Shown: piece after piece, positions 4,830 to 5,779 of the stretch
How the letters are laid out: each line of letters begins with the position of its first letter
Position numbering within the stretch: the stretch's first letter is position 1
Assembly (NCBI GenBank): GCA_021823555.1
Contig: JAKANW010000224.1
Location: forward strand, 1 to 5,779
Direction: 5' to 3'
Source of the DNA: Chloroflexota bacterium
GTDB lineage: Bacteria; Chloroflexota; Anaerolineae; Anaerolineales; Villigracilaceae
Length of the DNA: 5,779 nucleotides
The notes under the pieces: generated by a model
Told to the model about the DNA's origin: nothing
Seen by the model: the letters and a program-made list of their open reading frames with translations, nothing else
The model's database searches: none
Program-made: the position numbers and the translations under genes

Positions 4830-5779
4830 ATGAATTATTTTCCCGATTCCTATGACGGCTCACGCGAGCGCTTCAAACAAAGCCTCGGCCTGCTCCAGCC
4901 CAAATGGCCGCGGGCGCGGCTGGGATATCACCCGTTAAAAAGCAATCCCAACCTGACGATGGATTGGATTTGGGCAGAACCGCGCAAGAAAGAGAATCTG
5001 GTCATCGTCACGACCGGCCTGCACGGCATCGAAGGCTACGTCGGTTCAGCCGTGCAAAGACTGTTCCTGGACGACTTTGCGCCGCGCCTCAACCCCGAGA
5101 ACACGGGGCTGCTGTTCGTCCATGCCATCAACCCGTGGGGCATGAAGAACCGCCGCCGTTACAACGAAAACAACGTGGACCTGAACCGCAACTTCCTGTG
5201 GAATGAAAACTTCGACCCGACAGTCAACCAGGATTACGAGCCGCTCATCCCGCTGTTGAACCCGCCCCGCCCGGTGAGATTCCTGTTCCTGAGCGACCTG
5301 GCTTTTTATGCGCGCCTGCTGGGCGCCATCACGAGTCTGGGGGTCACGCGTATCCGCCTCGGCACCTTGAGCGGACAGTACCGCCATCCGCGCGGCGTAC
5401 AGTTTGGCGGGCAGGCCACACAGGAAAACACACGCGTGATGAAGGGTCTCTTCCGAGAGGCGTTCGAATCCTACGATCAGATCATCCACTTCGACCTGCA
5501 CACAGGTTATGGGCCGCGCTATCAGATGAGCATGGTCAACTCGACGCGGGAACCAGCCCCGGCGGCGGAGTTGAAGCGGCGTTTCGATTATCCGCTGATC
5601 GTGACGACCACCCCGTCCGAGTTCTATTCAGTCACCGGTGATATTACAGAATACATTTATCAGCTGCGCGATGAGAAATTCCCTGCCAAGAAGCTGTTCG
5701 GCACCTGCTTCGAGTTTGGCACCTTCGGCGATTCGCTCCAGGCGCAGATCCGCAGTATGCGCATCACCATCCTGGAGAA
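4830..5779 (+). CDS. DUF2817-family, M14-like zinc carboxypeptidase-type hydrolase (3' end missing)
   Basis: The frame is open from ATG 4830 to the window edge, giving 316 codons of a protein usually about 340-370 residues long, so only the tail is missing. It resembles DUF2817, a branch of the M14 carboxypeptidase/deacylase fold. The zinc-site pattern is present: His65 and Glu68 in GLHGIEGYVGSA (63-74), and His224 in HFDLHTGYG (220-228). Other hallmarks are HAINPWGMKNRRRYNENN (98-115), VDLNRNF (116-122), which matches the Asn-Arg substrate-binding pair of M14 enzymes, and Glu295 in FEFGTFG (294-300), the likely catalytic glutamate. No signal peptide is seen, so it probably acts in the cytoplasm. 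It should hydrolyse an amide bond in a peptide or acylated amino acid; the substrate is not known. It may be transcribed with the transporter upstream or from its own promoter across the palindromic element. The gene continues past 5779. Confidence 0.9.
   Translation, partial: MNYFPDSYDGSRERFKQSLGLLQPKWPRARLGYHPLKSNPNLTMDWIWAEPRKKENLVIVTTGLHGIEGYVGSAVQRLFLDDFAPRLNPENTGLLFVHAINPWGMKNRRRYNENNVDLNRNFLWNENFDPTVNQDYEPLIPLLNPPRPVRFLFLSDLAFYARLLGAITSLGVTRIRLGTLSGQYRHPRGVQFGGQATQENTRVMKGLFREAFESYDQIIHFDLHTGYGPRYQMSMVNSTREPAPAAELKRRFDYPLIVTTTPSEFYSVTGDITEYIYQLRDEKFPAKKLFGTCFEFGTFGDSLQAQIRSMRITILE

Noticed and set aside
5046..5501. 151-codon minus-strand frame opposite the DUF2817 gene
   Set aside because: The forward frame holds the zinc-site and substrate-binding motifs; the reverse product shows no domain or ribosome site.
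1..5779. CRISPR array, tRNA, rRNA, transposase, toxin-antitoxin or defence system
   Set aside because: No regularly spaced direct repeats, cloverleaf, rRNA segment or matching protein motifs were seen. The small membrane proteins could in principle be effectors, but no sensor or partner enzyme of such systems is nearby.

Overview
The window looks like ordinary chromosomal DNA from an uncultured-type bacterium. My best guess is Chloroflexota, probably class Anaerolineae. This rests on the moderately GC-rich coding style, the mix of genes (M29 aminopeptidase, small orphan membrane proteins, a flavin split-barrel protein, a YfcC transporter, a DUF2817 peptidase-like protein), and two imperfect intergenic palindromes of a kind I remember from such genomes. 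The assignment is inference; there is no rRNA or other marker gene here.

Layout, all genes on the + strand. Positions 1-96 are the last 31 codons of an unidentified gene. A 19-bp-arm stem-loop (115-167) follows. Next comes an M29-family metallo-aminopeptidase, best started at 286 rather than at the longer in-frame ATG at 187, because an extended -10 promoter (249-257) and a Shine-Dalgarno site (271-278) lie inside the extra stretch. It ends at 1542 and is closed by a clear rho-independent terminator (1569-1597). A second extended -10 box (1607-1615) starts a tight four-gene run: a four-helix membrane protein (1645-2220), a three-helix membrane protein (2229-2600), a pyridoxamine-phosphate-oxidase-like flavin protein (2604-3176) and a YfcC/DcuC-superfamily carrier (3197-4645), with gaps of 8, 3 and 20 bases. 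A 184-base gap follows that contains a 114-bp nested inverted-repeat element (4686-4799). The last gene, from 4830, is a DUF2817 (M14-like zinc hydrolase) protein that runs off the end of the window.

Functionally, an aminopeptidase, a YfcC carrier (a family associated with amino-acid, peptide or carboxylate transport) and a zinc carboxypeptidase-like protein together suggest peptide or amino-acid salvage. The two small membrane proteins have no function I can name. I see no CRISPR array, tRNA, rRNA, transposase, phage gene or recognisable defence system. The least explained content is the membrane-protein pair and the two palindromic intergenic elements.
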